Positions 31,365 to 43,205 of a stretch of DNA of 64,000 bases are shown in pieces; position 1 is the first letter of the stretch, and every line of letters begins with the position of its first letter. Source of the DNA: Cyanodermella asteris (Eukaryota; Ascomycota; Lecanoromycetes; Ostropales; Stictidaceae); contig UYJD01000007.1 in assembly GCA_900618795.1 (NCBI GenBank), forward strand, positions 882,385 to 946,384, read 5' to 3'. A program made the translations under genes and the position numbers. The notes beneath the pieces are model-generated. The model did no database searches and was not told the origin of the DNA. It was given only the letters and a program-made list of their open reading frames with translations.

Positions 31365-32370
31365 GTAACTGCGTCTGCTGCGAAGCCTGAGACGACGCTG
31401 TGCAGCCTGTTGCCAGCGGGCGACGTTGGATACTCTTCTGGGTACGAAGCCACATGGGAAGTCGGCCATGTCCAGGAGTGTTGATCGTACTCGTTTAAGC
31501 AGGAAACCGGCAGCAACTTCTTCCATCCCGCCTGGCGTCGCCCTGCTCTGCGGCTCCGTGGCTCCCGCGTGCCTCGCTTGCGTGTTAGCGATACCACTGA
31601 GACACATCCTGTCCTGTCCTATCATGCTTTGCCAAGCTGTGCCGGTGTCTGGATCGAACAGGAAGTTGCAGCGTCCACTTCGAGAAGGTCTGCACTGTAG
31701 TCGAGTGCCCGTGCTGGGGGCTTCCTCATTGCGAGATGAAACAGCTTCCCGACATGTCGTCGCAAGTAAGGCCACGGTCTCAATGGGTACCAGTAGGCGT
31801 TGACGTAGAGGTGCATGTGTGGATTTCTGTAGCAGCTGCGGCAACCATGGTATGGCGACGAAGGGCGTTGGCTGCAAGATGAGAAAGGCGATCCGGGGCT
31901 CCGAGCGGCAACAATTGTAGTTGCGAGCTTTCTCGAAAACATTGTATGATTTCGCGGTCCTTAGAGGTACCTAAACGCTGTGCATAGCGTCCACTGTGTG
32001 GGCTGGCAGCGAGCGAAGGAACGGTTCCGGGTGTCAACGACAGCAATCGCGCCGAATCCGTCGCGATTGAAGCTAGACGTCCAGTTCCGTGCAAGACCGC
32101 GTGCTTGACCTCACAACACAAAGGTCATTGGCCCAAGTGCAGCCACGGGCTCTTTAGCTGCATCCTCCGAGCTGCTCTTCTAGCATTTGTTAGATCCATA
32201 GTCGCATCGTTGCACGCCACAGTTCCAGACGTTCGACATTGTCGGCTCACGCCCATCAGCGCTCTAGCTGTCCATTTGCTTGGTACCTGCTTGTCAAGCT
32301 GGATCATCCTGCAGCCTTTATATCTATTCATCCTCACACCTCAAGCGTGACGACAGACCAAGACTCTACA

Positions 32371-32811
32371 ATGTCAGCAAACAACAAGACCGTCATCAGC
32401 GCATCCGGTTTCACAGACTCCGCCATGGACGAGCATCTACGGTCTACCATCAATCAAGTCCTCCTCAGCAACAACTGCATACCGCAAATCCACGCTACAC
32501 TCCTTCACGAATGCCAGGCCTCAGGCTTTGTTGATCAGGTGCGGAATCGAGCTCTCGATCTGCTACGGACAGGGAAAGCCACGTCGTTCAGCGATTGTAT
32601 GGAACAGATCATGGAGCAAGTGAAAATCGAAGTCATCGACCTCGATGCCACGAGCGGTGCCAACGGGAGCGCGAACAAAGGCGGGGAAGGATCAGAGAGG
32701 TTGGTGGTGCCGAGGAAAGTGGTCAAGGAGGGCTTCGAGGTATTGCAGGGCCAAATGGACATGTTCATTGACTTCGGCGGCAAAGGAGAAGGATCAAATA
32801 ATGCTTCTTAG
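32371..32811 (+). CDS. Small protein resembling Sus1/ENY2
   Basis: The product is 146 residues from ATG 32371, intronless. The frame is open to 32239, but that part reads as 5' UTR. The core (LRSTINQVLLSNNCIPQ, then IHATLLHECQASGFVDQVRN) matches the spacing of ENY2/Sus1, where INQxL is followed by a helix, then LLxECGWxDQVR. The C-terminal piece RLVVPRKVVKEGFEVLQGQM recalls ENY2's last helix (ALVPxxVKxELLxxI). Between them is a Gly/Ser/Asn linker absent from classical Sus1. Sus1 is a subunit of the SAGA deubiquitinase module and of the mRNA-export complex TREX-2. Canonical Sus1 genes in these fungi are shorter and intron-rich, so this could be a divergent paralogue or an unrelated small helical protein. 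It is a real conserved-looking gene; the name is a suggestion. Confidence 0.6.
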   Translation: MSANNKTVISASGFTDSAMDEHLRSTINQVLLSNNCIPQIHATLLHECQASGFVDQVRNRALDLLRTGKATSFSDCMEQIMEQVKIEVIDLDATSGANGSANKGGEGSERLVVPRKVVKEGFEVLQGQMDMFIDFGGKGEGSNNAS

Positions 32812-33308
32812 AAGGACTATCGCATGGTCGATCGGCTCGGGCGGCATCACGGCTACTGATTGATTTTCAAAAGTATTCGGAGTCGTCGGCAGACTTCGGG
32901 TTGGACCTCACGAAGGTGTTCTCAAAGGAGTAAAGGCGGTTTGCCATGAAGATTGCTTATCAAATGCGATTCAACACGTCGAGGCGCAGCCTTGCCGAAT
33001 CAGACCAAACCTTTGGCAGCGATTTTATTCGATATACGTATTGACTAATGCTTAGGACAACGTCCGCGGTCCCATGTTTGTGAAGACAACTTGCAAGTTC
33101 AAAGGCAGAACGAAGCCTACCTCTACCTATCATGACCAGGCCCGTCAGTGGAAGCGAATCACGTGCGCAGCAGCATCTTCGGAGTCGGAGTTTTGCCGTC
33201 AAGAAAGACTCATTGAAGAGCTACCGCCAAACATTTCGCATCCCACCTTTCCTGCGCGCGGGGAGACCCATAAATCTTGTATGACTCCTTGAATTCCAAG
33301 GCAAACTT
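32812..33308. other. Intergenic (ArgRS promoter)
   Basis: No gene is seen. It should hold the 3' UTR of the small gene and the promoter and 5' UTR of the arginyl-tRNA synthetase gene. Confidence 0.5.
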
Positions 33309-35703
33309 ATGAGCAGATCCATCCTCCGCAAACCTTCTATTCTTCACCAAACAGCCGGCCTTTTACTTGATTCCGCCACCACAACCACCACAGCGCAAGC
33401 CGCAACTTTTTCTTCACGCCGTCTTTGTTCTCGAGTATCCACTCAACGCACACGTTCACCTGCATCCTCTCGCCCACTGTCGAGGGCAATTTCGTATTCC
33501 GCGGCTTTGCGTATGCCAACCGACGACACAACAATGGACGAGCTCCGTGGCGCCCAAGTCACCCGGGCCCCTGAACCGACAGCCAAGGACCTGCAGCAGA
33601 TTGACAGCCTCAAGATCGGTTCTGCAAGCCATGTCGCCTCTTCAACAGTGACCACCATTCCGTCGTCCGAAGGCGGGAATGTCAGGGCCGCTCTCGACTC
33701 CCTCGATCCGCTAAAGTACTACCGAAACCACATTGGGAGCCTGCTCGCCCCAATTACCGGCGTTGCGGCAGCAGACATTGCGGGCAAATTACAGCGAACG
33801 GCGACGCTCGAACAGGGGGATTTGTCCCTGCCCGTACCAGCTCTGAGGGTGAAAGGGAACCCCAAGGACCAGGCGAAGGAATGGGCGGCGCAATTCCCCC
33901 AGGACGACGAGTTGGTGAACCCGCCGAAAATTGACAGGGATACGTTCTTGTCATTCTCTTACAAGGCAGCACCTCTGGCAAAGCTCGTGGTTCCCGAGAT
34001 TTTGAAGGAACGGGAAGCTTGGGGGACGGATGCGCGCGTCGGGTTGAACGACCCTTCGGATCCTGCAAAGGGCAAGAAGAAGATTGTAGTTGAGTTCTCG
34101 TCTCCTAACATTGCCAAGCCTTTCCATGCTGGCCATTTACGAAGTACGATCATTGGCGGGTTCTTATCGAACCTACACGAAGCGGCAGGATACGACGTGG
34201 TCCGAATCAACTATCTAGGGGATTGGGGACGACAGTTTGGATTGCTGGCAAATGCTTTTGAGATGTTCGGCAGCGAGGAAGAGCTCACGCGCGACCCTAT
34301 TAACCACTTGTTCGACATCTACGTCAAGATCAGTGCTTTGTCGAAACCCGAAGAAGACGCCATTGCCGCGAAGGCCGCAGAAATCAAGACGATCAACGAG
34401 AAGTTGAACCCTCCAGCGCCAAAGAAGCCCAAGGACGGCCCTGCACCACCAGGCCCGGATCCGATACCTGAGGACCAGCGAAAACAGTTGGAAGCTCAGG
34501 TCGTTGAGATTGAGAAAGAAATAGCCGTCCTGGTCGCGCCCAGCCACAACGAAGCTGCTCGAAAATTCTTCACTCGCATGGAGCACGGCGATGAGAAGGC
34601 GCTCAAGATCTGGACCCGATTCCGAGATCTGTCCATCACCAAGTACAAGCAGACCTACGCACGACTGAACATTCGCTACGATGTATATGGAGGCGAGTCG
34701 ACCGTCGAGCAGGAATGGATGGACCGCGCACTAAAGGAACTGAAAGACAAGAACCTTAGCGAAGAAAGCAAAGGTGCTTTGATCGTCGATTTTACCAAGA
34801 ACAAGGCAACGAAAAAGCTCGAAAAGGCCGTGATCCAAAAAACCGATGGTAGCAGCCTGTACCTTACCCGTGAGCTCGGCGAGACGCTGAAGCGGTTCGA
34901 AAAGTACAAACCAGATCAGATGATCTACGTCGTGGCCACGCAGCAAGATTTGCACATGGCTCAGGCTTTCAAACTCGTCGAGTTGATGGGCTATCCCGAG
35001 ATCGCCGCCAAGTGCAAACACATCAACTTCGGCATGGTAAAGGGCATGAGCACGCGAAAGGGAACCGTCAAATTTCTGGACGACATCCTCCGGGACGTCG
35101 GCGACAAGATGCACGAGGTCATGCAGTCCAACCAGTCCAAGTACGAGCAAGTCGAGAACCCTCTCCAGGTAGCTGATACATTGGGCATCTCGGCCGTCAT
35201 GGTCCAAGACATGTCCGGCAAACGGTAAGCCAATCTCTTTCGCAGCACCGCTATATCTAGAATATCCACTAACGGTATCCAGCATCAACGGCTACGATTT
35301 CGACATCAACCGCATGACTTCCTTCGAAGGCGACACCGGGCCCTACCTCCAATACGCGCACGCCCGCCTCTGCTCCGTAGCCCGAAAAGCCAACCTCTCG
35401 CCCGCCGACATCCAAACCGCAGACCTCTCCCTCCTCGTGGAGCCGTCCGCGATCGGCCTGGTTCGCGAACTCGCCCGATGGCCCGATACCGTCCAGCAGA
35501 CGCTCAGGACGCTCGAGCCCGTCACCGTGCTGAGCTACCTCTTCAAGATGACGCACATGCTGAGCTCGAGCTACGACATCCTGAGGGTGGTTGGGAGCGA
35601 GCCGGAGTTGATGAAGGCTCGGATGGCGCTCTACGGAGCGGCCAGGCAGACGCTCAGTAACGGAATGAAGCTATTGGGACTGAACCCTGTGGAGAGGATG
35701 TAG
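33309..35703 (+). CDS. Arginyl-tRNA synthetase, probably dual-targeted
   Basis: The product is 778 residues from two exons (33309-35224, 35283-35703). The intron is 35225-35282 (58 nt, donor GTAAGC, branch CACTAAC). It charges tRNA-Arg with arginine. The class I signature I lies at VVEFSSPNIAKPFHAGHLRS (HAGH about residue 273) and the KMSKS counterpart is GMSTRKG (about 579). The anticodon-binding helices start near DFDINRMTSFEGDTGPYLQY. Residues 1-68 from the first ATG form an Arg/Ser/Thr-rich, acid-free presequence-like segment ending RAISYSAALRMPTDD. The next Met codons, 33513 (MPTDDTTM) and 33534, would give a cytosolic enzyme of about 710 residues. A Pro/Lys insertion (about 360-395) sits in the catalytic domain. 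Use of both starts is an inference from the layout. Confidence 0.92.
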
Positions 35704-36179
35704 AGGAATGTGACTGGTTGAGATGAAGGTGGTCCATAGTTGATCAGTTCGGGTACACGATTGGCATGTTCGACTCAAATGAGCAAAAATCGCAGCTACG
35801 GCTATTTCCGATTGGCGAGTTGTGTCATGGAAGGGCCACGGGGACAAGTCGGCCGACAGTATAGCGTTGACGAATGACCATTTGTCTCGGTTCATATCAA
35901 TTGCGAAGCATCCAACTTCCACTGAGACAGAGACCAGACAACTTGATTGCGCGGGCAGAATTAGAACAAGTTTATCTTGTATAGCAACATGCGTTCATTG
36001 TATTGCATCACCTCAAAAGGCACCAGTGCTAAATCTATACATCATTCCATTTTGGACGAAGCAGCCATGTCTGGCTTGTCGCGTGTTTTTCTTGAAGCTC
36101 TTGCTGGCTACTCAGAGGAGAACAATGCTGTTGAAAACAAACGCTACAAATACTCAACCAGCATCAATGCATCATGTCA
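35704..36179. other. Convergent intergenic gap
   Basis: It holds the 3' ends of the ArgRS and Ams2-like genes. Open frames here are not supported. Confidence 0.4.
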
Positions 36180-39100
36180 TCATGCGGCAGCAGTTTCCTG
36201 CTCCTTATTCGTTATGTCATCAGCCCGGCCCTGTACTGCCGCCGTCTTTTGTGGACTCGCCTTGAAGGGACTGCTGTTCAAGCCAAGCTCATCCCAGTCC
36301 TCGACAGGGCGGGACCTGTTCAGGCCTAGTCCAATCGGAGGGCTACTAGGCATTGGCATATCAGTGGACAGGCCGAAATCGTTCAGGCTGTGGCCAAAGT
36401 CTGCAAAGAGTGCACTCGGACTAGTGTTCATGTCGAAGCCATCAACTGGTTCAGACAGCAATTGGTTGATGTGTCTCGTGAACGGCGTCTCTGCGCTTGA
36501 CGTTTCCTGCGTCCTCTTCGATGGTGTCCGGGATGGGGTGCGAGGGGGGTGCAAAAATGCTTTGGCGGCTGACGAGAAGAAATCGCCAGTGCCGAGACCA
36601 TGCTTCTGAGGGGTTTGCTTTGACGGTGTCTTGAACAGGTTCATGGGTGATCGTGGTGCCGGTAATGTGACGCCGTGTCGCGATGGAGTCACCGGTGCAT
36701 CGGCTTCGTTGAACAATTCATGGAAGTAATCGTCGTTCATGCTTGGACTCGGTGTTTTTGGTCGTGCTGACGCATCTATCGTCGGACCACTATTCTCTTT
36801 ACCATGGTCATCGGATTCAGATGGTGTATGTGGTTTTGATCCTCGATACTGTTTAGGGGCATCTGGCGAGTTCTGTAAGCTGTGCCGTTGGCGATTTCCG
36901 CTAGAAACGCCGAGAGGGCCATGGCCTGCTGACTTGGGCGACGGGAAAAGCGCCCTTCGAGTACGATCAGGTGTAGCTTGATCGACCTCAATTGGACTCT
37001 GCTTGGAGCCGCGGAACTGTCCCGGCGATGATTGTATCGCTCGCTGGAGCGCCGCCACTGCCGTTGGACCATTTCCGTCTGATCTCGCTTTAACATTGTC
37101 CTTGTTGACCGGTCTCGTGGGCTCTTCTGGGAGTGTTGGGAGCTCGGGCTCCTCGTCCTGCTCCGGAGCATCAGTCTGGGGAATGTTGGCATAGTCGTTT
37201 GACAGCCTCGGGTCGATCCGCGATTCATAGGGTGCCAAACTAAGCTCTGAGGCCGGCTCGGTCGCCTCGGATAGTGCTGCCGTGGCGGATCTACCCCGGA
37301 CAGCATTTCTTTGACGCGGCTTACCGCTCCCACTGCGAGGCTGGCTCTTCCTCTTGTCGCCAGTATTCCACCTCTCTGGAGGCCTCATTTGCTTTCGATT
37401 GACTAGCCACAGTCCACAAGGATTGCAGAGCAACATCTGTTCAAAGTCTTGGTCACTTGCTAGCAAGGACTTTTTGATGATCTTGAAAAGTGTAATCTGG
37501 CCTTCTGAAGTTTGTTCCACTACCTGCACAGCAACAACACCTCCTGGCTCTTTCGAAAGGACGACGTTGTCGGGAGCGCCGCTGTATATTCTGGTCCAAG
37601 CTTTGCGCCAGGTCGGTGTATTGATATCGCCGCAGTTCTCACAATATGGGGGCATCTCTCCAGCTTGGATAGCATTGCTCAATCGACCTTGGATCAAGCC
37701 CTTCTGGTGATCTCGGTCATAAGGCTGTTTGATCCTGGAGCGATCTGCATCGGATTGCGGCGGCTGCGGATATTCCGGGGGCGGCATGGCGGAACTTGAA
37801 GCAACAGCTTCCGAATTTTGACCCTCAGTCCAGCTCTGGATGCGACGATAGCCGATTGCACGACGTGCGTTTTTCCGGGAAAGTTCTGCTGCCTTTTCCT
37901 CTGCAGTCTGTTGGACACTGATCGAGTCGGCTCGCGCGCGTTTTGCGGCTGGCTTCCTGGCTCTGGACGGGGCCTTCGGCGCTTCACTCGTTGGCAGAGG
38001 TAATGTGTTCTCAATTGAAGGCTTCGGCAGGCCATTGTCTCCATAGTCTTCGTCCATGGCACCACTCATGAAACCAGAGTCTTCGTGTGGGGGTGGAAGT
38101 CTGGGCAACTGTGGACTAGACGGAGCCGCGGACACGCCTCGACTAGGCGGCACTGGAGGAGATGAACCTGGATCTTCACCTGGCGAGCTCATCAAGGCAG
38201 AATGTGAGTCTGGAGACGTGGCGGACTCCCCCGGACGACCAGAGTCGTGGAATCTCAAAGAATGTTCAGAAGATGGAAAGGACGAAACGACTTGACCAAG
38301 TCCACTTCGCCGCGGTTGCAGGGGAGCCCGACGTGGTCCAAGGCCGCTCCTTTGTGGGACAGGTGTTGGCGCTCTGGGAGGCTCCTCGAGAGAATTGGAT
38401 GCCATGGAACCAGGTCGAATAGCTGTTGGTTGTAGGACCCGAACTGACGCCGCACTACTGGCAACAACGCGTAAGGAGTCGACTTGATTGCCAAAGCCCT
38501 CGCTCTTTCTTGGACGTTTGACCTGGGTGGTGCGAGCACGCTTCTTGGCTGGACCGTCTTCCTGCCGTTCATCGTTGCTAGCAAAGCCAGGATCTTCGTA
38601 CAACTCATTAGAACCTCCTCTTTTCAGACTGTGGTTGGAGGCGCGTGAATCTGGCCTTACGAACTGGTCTTGGTAACGATCCTGCATTTGCAGCTGTGCA
38701 CTGGGTGTTGGGCTTCCCCGACGGCTTGCATCATTACTTGCAACACTTCCAGCAAAGCTCTCGCGTCGGCTGAGTGTACCGGGTTGCTTCTGGCTGAAGC
38801 TCTGAGTACGTTGCATCAGTCTTTGGACCTGCTCGATGCCCATGCCGTTTCCCGCGGTCTGCCTATGCTGTGGCGAGTCATTTCGGGCCGACCCGATTAT
38901 CGATAGAACCTGGGGGTTCGCTTTGAGAAATTCTGTCCATCCCTGGAAGTCGAACTCTGCAGGCATCATCTGGCTGATATCCCGATATCTCTTCATACTC
39001 TCAATGTATTCGCTTTGCAGGATCGTAGGGACTGGGACTAGACGGAGCTTGACCTCTAGCGTTTCGGTGATGGTGTCCCTGGAGAAAAGTGCCTTGACGT

Positions 39101-39592
39101 TTTTCGTGACGCGTCCGGTGACCATGGTGCTGGATTGCACGGCGGGTGCAGAGGGAGTAGATGAGGCTGACGCGAGGACCCACGAGAGCATGCCCTGTCC
39201 GACTAGAGGGGTCTCGTACTCAGAGTAATCATAAGCGTAGACGGTGTAGTCCTGACCCAATTTGGCCACCAGCTCCGGACTGCAGGTCACGATGGCTTTT
39301 ATACACGTCTTGAGCTCCACCACCCCAACTTCTGTCCTCTCGTCCAGAAACGCAGTTCTGACGTGTACGATCTGGTACCATTTTGCCATGCAGTTCGACT
39401 TGTCGTCGCAGGTGTAAAGTATCTTCACTGTGGACGGGTCAGAATAGAGCTGCAAGCAGAGGGTTGAGCGAACAAACATCTCATGGGCCGTAGCGAAGGG
39501 TCACTAGGCGGGTCGTCGTCGACGTACGATATTGGCGACGAGGCACTATACCGGCTGTAGCCATCGTCTGAGGGGGCGTAGGAGCGAGACAT
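36180..39592 (-). CDS. Ams2/Spt21-like GATA-type factor
   Basis: The product is 1120 residues from two exons (39592-39478, 39427-36180). The intron is 39428-39477 (50 nt, donor GTTTGT, branch CTGAC, acceptor ACAG). Splicing gives RPMRLKILYTCDD, the expected start of the Ams2/Spt21 N-terminal domain, which continues with YQIVHVRTAFLDERTEVGV, VTCSPELVAKLGQDYTVYAY and PLVGQGMLSWVLAS. A long disordered Ser/Pro/Arg region follows. The GATA-like finger lies in the second half of the protein, with the pairs YCENCGDINTPTWRKAW and CNPCGLW about 60 residues apart instead of about 18. Fission yeast Ams2 controls histone gene transcription and CENP-A loading, and yeast Spt21 controls histone genes. Without the splice the frame would start at 39479 and lack the true N-terminus. 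Confidence 0.85.
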
Positions 39593-40834
39593 GCTGAGAG
39601 CGGTTTGGGGAGGAAGCAAGTTTCCTCAAGGTAGCCCTGCCCAGCTCCGAGAGGATCACCGTTTCATCACAATCAGGTAGGGTTGTTGTATGTATCTGTA
39701 TGTGGAGGAGACACGGAGGTTGAGAGCCGGAGAAAGACGTTGGAGAAACGGCAATTCCAGGTACAATGGGTTGGAGGTTGGAGCTGGGCCTGTGGTATGG
39801 ATCGAGCTTTGGCGGGCACGCGTTCACGCGCGGCGGCCATAGCTTGCTTGCCATGACGCTCCGCACGCACACAGCAGACGCGCCGAGCCGCAACGCTCCA
39901 GCCTAACCGCTGTTGATTGGCCAGCACGAACCGCATCTTCACTCACTGTTGCACACACCATGCGAGTGCTTGCGGACCTGACTTGTTTTAACCCACAAAA
40001 GACTTGTCACATGTCACTATAGGCGCATTCCACAAAGCGTAGGGTGGCTTCTGAAGTTGGCAAGAGCGAGAGGTAGATCGCTTTTGTGGACTGTTGTCAC
40101 AGTCTCGCATATCACGTTGAGCTCTCCTTACGTTTGGGACCGAGCTTCATCTGCTGAGAATCGCTGGGTGTCGAGACAAGTGCATTTTAAGCAAACAGGT
40201 GCACTTCTTCGCGTCGCATGATGACACCTGGACTCGTCTGTCGCCAACCTGGCTCAATCGGTACGGCGATATTGATACTGTGCGCCTCAGGATGATGCCG
40301 GCGGCGACCTGGGTCTAGTCTCGCTCAACAGGCATCAATTTGAATCTGATTATTTGATCGTTTGCAGGGATCGCCCAGACGGTTTACTCGAATTTGACGT
40401 GCTCAGTCTAAAGAAATTTTCGAGCCCAGCCGCCTTGACCCAAGTCTAGACAATGTGAGGCCAACATAAGAGGTAAAGCTTCATTGCAATTTCAATGCCA
40501 TGAATGTCAATAAATGCTCGCTCTTATTCCCTCGTGCCCAAGTTCTGCATCTTAATAAAAGCTTGAGAAGGGGCTGCGATTCTCTCAGAGCGATTGCCAA
40601 TCGAGCATGATGCGCAAACGTGAACGCGGCTGCGCAATACGACGGGCCAGGTAAACAACAACGAGAGCTATACTTACGTGTCAGAAATTGCTCGGTACGT
40701 GATTCATTTTCGGCAGTCGTGATTGCAGGCAAACAGTCTGCCTTCACCCGGTGAGCTCCGACGTGCTTTCTTCCTTCATAGTAGTCGCTCATCCTTGCGA
40801 TTTATCTTTTTTTGCACACCGGCCCCCTGATTGA
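39593..40834. other. Intergenic, upstream of the Ams2-like gene
   Basis: About 1.2 kb with no supported gene. It should include the promoter of the minus-strand GATA-type gene. The open frames at 39546-39942 (minus) and 40481-40792 (minus) have no recognisable product. Confidence 0.45.
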
Positions 40835-42203
40835 CGACCAACCGCTGACTTCATTGTCAATCGACTCTGGCTTTTAGCTTTTTTCACGCGTAACTTTCCA
40901 CTGCTTGAGCAGCCGCTCCTAACGGCCTCGGCTCTACGAAAATTCGGCTCAGGTTTGCAAGTCTTCAGACCGTTCCTACATTTTCGCACGCCATTCGAAG
41001 AATCAAAGGATCCTGGTTTTCGTGCATCAGATCAATATCCCACCAACATTGATGATTCGATTCTCGAGCGCTTTCACCTCATCGGTAAAATAGACCGTGG
41101 CAGGGGCTCAAGCGTCTGGCTGGCTCGTGACAGTCAATCGGGCAATGACTTTGTGGTCCTGAAAATGCCAAGTCTATGGCAAGGAGTAAACGTGAACGAG
41201 CGGACGATTTCGGAGCACGTTAAGGATGTGGTCAGCTCAACGGATCTGGAGTGTCAAAATACTGTGCAATTTCCATTCCGCTTTATCAAGAAGATGGTGG
41301 AGCTGCCCGCTATCCGAGGCAAATCTGGCCATCATCCTGTGCTTTTTGAGCAGCCGACGGGACAAAATAACGACCAATTCAGATGTTACGTGTTCGAAGG
41401 GACCGTACTAAAGTACATCCTCAGGAATGTCTGCGCTCGGACCTTGGAAGGCCTAATGCTCCTCCACGAGGGAGTGCACATTGTTCACATGGATTTGCGC
41501 GCCGGGAACGTCCTTAGCGAGCTCCCTGACACGGATGTAGCGTACCGTGAATTCGAACGGGCAGAGCAAGAGGCGCCCAGCAAATCGAAAAGGACATCCG
41601 GTGTCAGCCCCTACACCAACAGACCATTAACGGGTGCACTTTGGGGGCGCTTTGTGCTTGTGGGGTTTGGAGCATCTATGAGGATCGAGGCATCCTTGCC
41701 GGAGGGCACAATAGTTGCTCTCCTCGATGCCATGCGTGCTCCGGAGTGTGTGATGGGATGCAGCAGAAACTGGAAGGTGGACAGATGGGGCTTGGGCTTG
41801 ATGCTGTGGCAGCTCTACTCTGGGGATCATCTCATTAACTATGAGAGGGCAGATCGGGGCCAGGCTGTAGCGATGCATGCTGCATGATTGCTCAAAGTTC
41901 TGGGATCGTCTGCGGAGGACATCGACTGGATCCAAAGTGGTCAATAATTGGACAAAATACATCGCAGACGATGGCAGCTTCCTTGGAGATGGACTCGAAC
42001 AGTATGTGCCGTACGAGGATCTAGAACATGCCGCATCGATACACGAGTTCCGCGAGGATGATGACGACAAGCTTGAATTTCTTCGGTTCATACGCCGGAT
42101 GCTGGGGTGGCGTCCGCAGAACCGCGCGTCAGCCAAAGCCTTACTCGAGGATCCATGGTTGACTGGTTTTAACACCACAAGAGTGCTGCCGGGACAAGTT
42201 TGA
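40835..42203 (+). pseudogene. Decayed SRPK-like protein kinase gene
   Basis: The frame is open from 40835 to 41887 and resembles fungal SR-protein kinase relatives. It has FEESKDPGFRASDQYP, a glycine-rich loop GKIDRGRGSSVWLARD, the Lys strand DFVVLKM and the catalytic loop HMDLRAGNVL. The usual DFG is replaced by VGFG, so the magnesium-binding Asp is missing. APECVMGC and VDRWGLGLMLWQLYSGDH follow. The frame then stops at 41887. The expected C-lobe (LHDCSKFWDRLRR, then FIRRMLGWRPQNRASAKALL and EDPWLTGF) continues in another frame to 42203. The change coincides with a tandem ATGCATGC at 41873-41880, consistent with a 4-bp duplication. No ATG opens the first frame. The missing start, lost Asp and frame change together point to an inactive gene. 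Confidence 0.7.
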
Positions 42204-42256
42204 GCAGCCGGGTCCATATGACCTACGCTGATCCGAATGATATTGGACGGCACAGG

Positions 42257-43205
42257 TTAGTTTGGTGCTTTTGGCCTTGTTCTGGGGTTCATGGCCAGTC
42301 TTTCGCCTTTGTCCAATTCGACAATACCTTTGAGTGTGTCTTTCAAGCGAAGCATCTCGTCAAAAGCTCCGGACATGACTTCAGGTTTGTTATCTTCCTG
42401 AACGAGTAGGATGGCCTGCATCAGATATGAACCGCTCCGATCTAATGTTGGAAAAGTGGACGGGCTCCTGGGAACGATATCGAGCGGGTTGGAAGACTGC
42501 GGGAGCAGATGGGTCCTTACCAGACGGACGTCAATGTTCCCGTGTGTGAAGCGTTCACCTGAATGCAGAGTCTCAATTGCGGCGTAACTAGGCGCGCTGT
42601 TAGTTGATTATCAATAAAGGTTGTGCTCTCAGGTTTTTCCGGTAGACCGAAGTACGTAAGTCGGACAAATGGCGCACGGTGTTCATGCAGACATGAGGCA
42701 CCAGCACGCGATGCATGCCATGACTTGTATTTGGCCTCATCGATTCTTAGTGATGATTGTTGACTTACTCGTAGCCAATGTCTCCCATAAAAGTCAAAAC
42801 GTGAGGTCGCTTCCCTGCAACCGCATTCACATTCTCGAAGATTCGACTGGTCACCGGTTTCTTTCCAGGCACTTCGGGGAAATCTGTGAATTCGACCTTG
42901 AATGGGTAGTTTTCGAAATCCGATGCTTCGCCCGTCGAAGAGTCGTTGCTCGCGGCTCGTTGGGACACATCGCCCACGACTTGAATTCTGTACGTGCCAT
43001 CAACGAAAGCCTTGGGAATGCCCAGTTCAAGGGCCCTCTTGCGTATCTCCCGGGAAGGAGGAGTGTTAGGCTCGCGCTTTGGGACGAATTGCAGGCGGCG
43101 CTCCAAGACAGCCTGTGGCTGCATGGATGTGAGACCTGCAAGGATGGACAACATCAGCTGATGCTTGGAGGGAGGTACGTGGGCATAAAGCGAGAGTTCA
43201 TGCAT
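42257..43205 (-). CDS. MED18: Mediator complex subunit 18 (Med18/Srb5)
   Basis: The product is 255 residues from two exons (43205-42769, 42587-42257). The intron is 42588-42768 (181 nt, donor GTAAGT, branch ACTAAC, acceptor CTAG), the longest in the window, and phase is kept. It starts MHELSLYAHVPPSKHQLML, then SILAGLTSMQPQAVLERRL, a diagnostic opening for fungal Med18. Exon 1 ends in HVLTFMGDIGY and exon 2 continues DYAAIETLHSGERF, then VRLVRTHLLPQ, SGSYLMQAILLVQEDNKPEV and GIVELDKGERLAMNPR before TAA. Med18 is a head-module subunit that pairs with Med20 and contacts RNA polymerase II. The gene converges with the decayed kinase gene, only about 50 bp away, and diverges from Kgd4. Confidence 0.9.

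Larger units (their letters stand above)
31072..32370. promoter_or_regulatory. Divergent upstream region of the zinc-cluster gene and the small gene at 32371
   Basis: This is about 1.3 kb between two head-to-head starts and should contain both promoters. It includes two simple repeats (31213-31266 and 31331-31364). A minus-strand frame is open to 31311 upstream of the chosen zinc-cluster start, but its translation is mostly the Asp/Asn product of the trinucleotide repeat. Confidence 0.5.
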
